Shown: piece by piece, positions 5,157-5,798 of the stretch
Position numbering within the stretch: position 1 is the first letter of the stretch
Layout: each line of letters starts with the position of its first letter
Assembly (NCBI GenBank): GCA_017860075.1
Contig: JAFNAH010000259.1
Span: 1-5,798, forward strand
Direction: 5' to 3'
DNA length: 5,798 nt
Source of the DNA: Acidobacteriota bacterium
GTDB lineage: Bacteria > Acidobacteriota > UBA6911
Translations under genes and position numbers: made by a program
The notes under the pieces: model-generated
The model's database searches: none
Told to the model about the DNA's origin: nothing
Seen by the model: only the letters and a program-made list of their open reading frames with translations

Positions 5157-5798
5157 ATGTCAAGTAGCGATCAAATCACAGGATTCGGCCCGCCGGCACC
5201 GGGAGGAGTGTCCCGCCGCCGGTTTGTGGCGTCCACGCTGGCAGGGATGCCGGCTGCGAAGCTTGCCGCGCTTGCAGGCCTGGGTGTTGACTCCTCGGCT
5301 GCATCGGCGCAGCCGGCGAAGAAGATCATGGTCGGGGCACATCTCTGGGTGTATGCCGCTACTCAACCGGGCTACGATCCGACACCCGTGTTGGAGGACG
5401 TCTTTGCGGACGTGAGCGCGGCCGGTCTCGACTGCCTGGAGTTGATGCACGTCGCGCTCCGCCCTGCGGATGCAGTGGAGAGAATCGGGGCCTTGATCCG
5501 GAAGTACAGACTCCCTGTAATCGGCACGTCCTTCGAGGGAGCAATGTGGAACAGGGAGAAGCACGCCTCGATCTACGCGGATGCCGAGACGGTGATCTCG
5601 CGCGTGGCGGCGTTGGGCGGCCGAACGCTCGGAGTCAGCGTGGGCGCGGCGCCCAGGCCCAAGACCGATGACCAGCTCGACGCCCAGGCGGACCTGTTGC
5701 GTCGAATCATGGCGCTGTGCAGCAGGCACAAAGTTGTGCTTAACCTCCACAACCATACGTATGAAGTTGAGAACGGCGAGCACGACCTTAAAGGGACA
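5157..5798 (+). CDS. Tat-exported sugar isomerase/epimerase-like TIM barrel (partial, runs off right edge)
   Basis: The frame is open from the ATG at 5157 to the last base, giving 214 codons with no stop. Residues 1-52 are a Tat leader: a 17-residue polar n-region, S19-R-R-R-F-V-A-S, a hydrophobic Ala/Leu segment to about 43, and a likely cleavage after A-S-A (49-51). From residue 56 it follows the xylose-isomerase-like TIM-barrel family (sugar phosphate isomerase/epimerase type): IMVGAHLWVY (57-66) as strand 1, GLDCLELMHV (90-99) as strand 2 with E95, LPVIGTSFEG (119-128) as strand 3, RTLGVSVGAA (156-165) as strand 4, and VVLNLHNHTYEVENGEHD (193-210), where H198-N-H200 and E203 match the usual H-N-H-x-x-E region. 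Family members isomerise or epimerise sugars with a divalent metal, normally in the cytoplasm. An exported copy suggests an extracytoplasmic sugar or sugar-derivative substrate, but the specific activity cannot be told. The C-terminal part, probably about 80-100 residues, is outside the window. Confidence 0.87.
   Translation, partial: MSSSDQITGFGPPAPGGVSRRRFVASTLAGMPAAKLAALAGLGVDSSAASAQPAKKIMVGAHLWVYAATQPGYDPTPVLEDVFADVSAAGLDCLELMHVALRPADAVERIGALIRKYRLPVIGTSFEGAMWNREKHASIYADAETVISRVAALGGRTLGVSVGAAPRPKTDDQLDAQADLLRRIMALCSRHKVVLNLHNHTYEVENGEHDLKGT

Noticed and set aside
5160..5783. Minus-strand frame (207 codons) at the right edge
   Set aside because: It is the antisense shadow of the exported TIM-barrel gene, whose plus-strand frame has a Tat leader, barrel motifs and a good ribosome binding site.

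Overview
The window (roughly 60% G+C by eye) is a stretch of bacterial chromosome with five protein genes in two divergent blocks. I see no rRNA or tRNA gene, CRISPR array, insertion sequence or phage gene. The gene types suggest a soil or sediment heterotroph such as an Acidobacteriota, Planctomycetota/Verrucomicrobiota or related uncultured lineage: Tat-exported enzymes, a Tat-exported xylose-isomerase-like TIM barrel, a non-heme UroD-family protein and a DUF2891 protein. This placement is inference from gene content; no marker gene is present.

Minus-strand block (transcribed from about 3704 down to 1). It starts with an 805-residue Tat-exported protein that looks like a glycoside hydrolase (1287-3704). 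After a 25-nt gap comes a secreted DUF2891-family protein (119-1261, using a corrected start). After a further 56 nt comes the first 20 codons of another Tat-exported protein, cut by the left edge (1-62). The 56-nt gap carries a plausible internal promoter.

Plus-strand block (from 3869 rightward). A UroD-superfamily protein (3869-5077) with an H-x-C metal motif is followed, after 79 nt, by a Tat-exported sugar isomerase/epimerase-like TIM barrel (5157 to beyond 5798), cut by the right edge. The 164-nt divergent intergenic region (3705-3868) holds a candidate sigma-70 promoter for the plus block and two overlapping inverted repeats that could be operator or leader structure.

Taken together, four of the five genes encode proteins with export signals, and the UroD-like protein is the only evident cytoplasmic one. 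A reasonable but unproven reading is a carbohydrate or glycoside catabolic locus: extracytoplasmic enzymes process a sugar polymer or glycoside, and the UroD-family protein acts inside the cell, possibly in methyl-group transfer. No transporter, regulator or corrinoid protein is visible, so the substrate cannot be named. The most interesting points are the Cys-to-His change in the expected metal site of the UroD-like protein, the unassigned glycosidase-like protein with a W-E-D-E active-site candidate, and the start correction and two edge genes that simple ORF calling misses.
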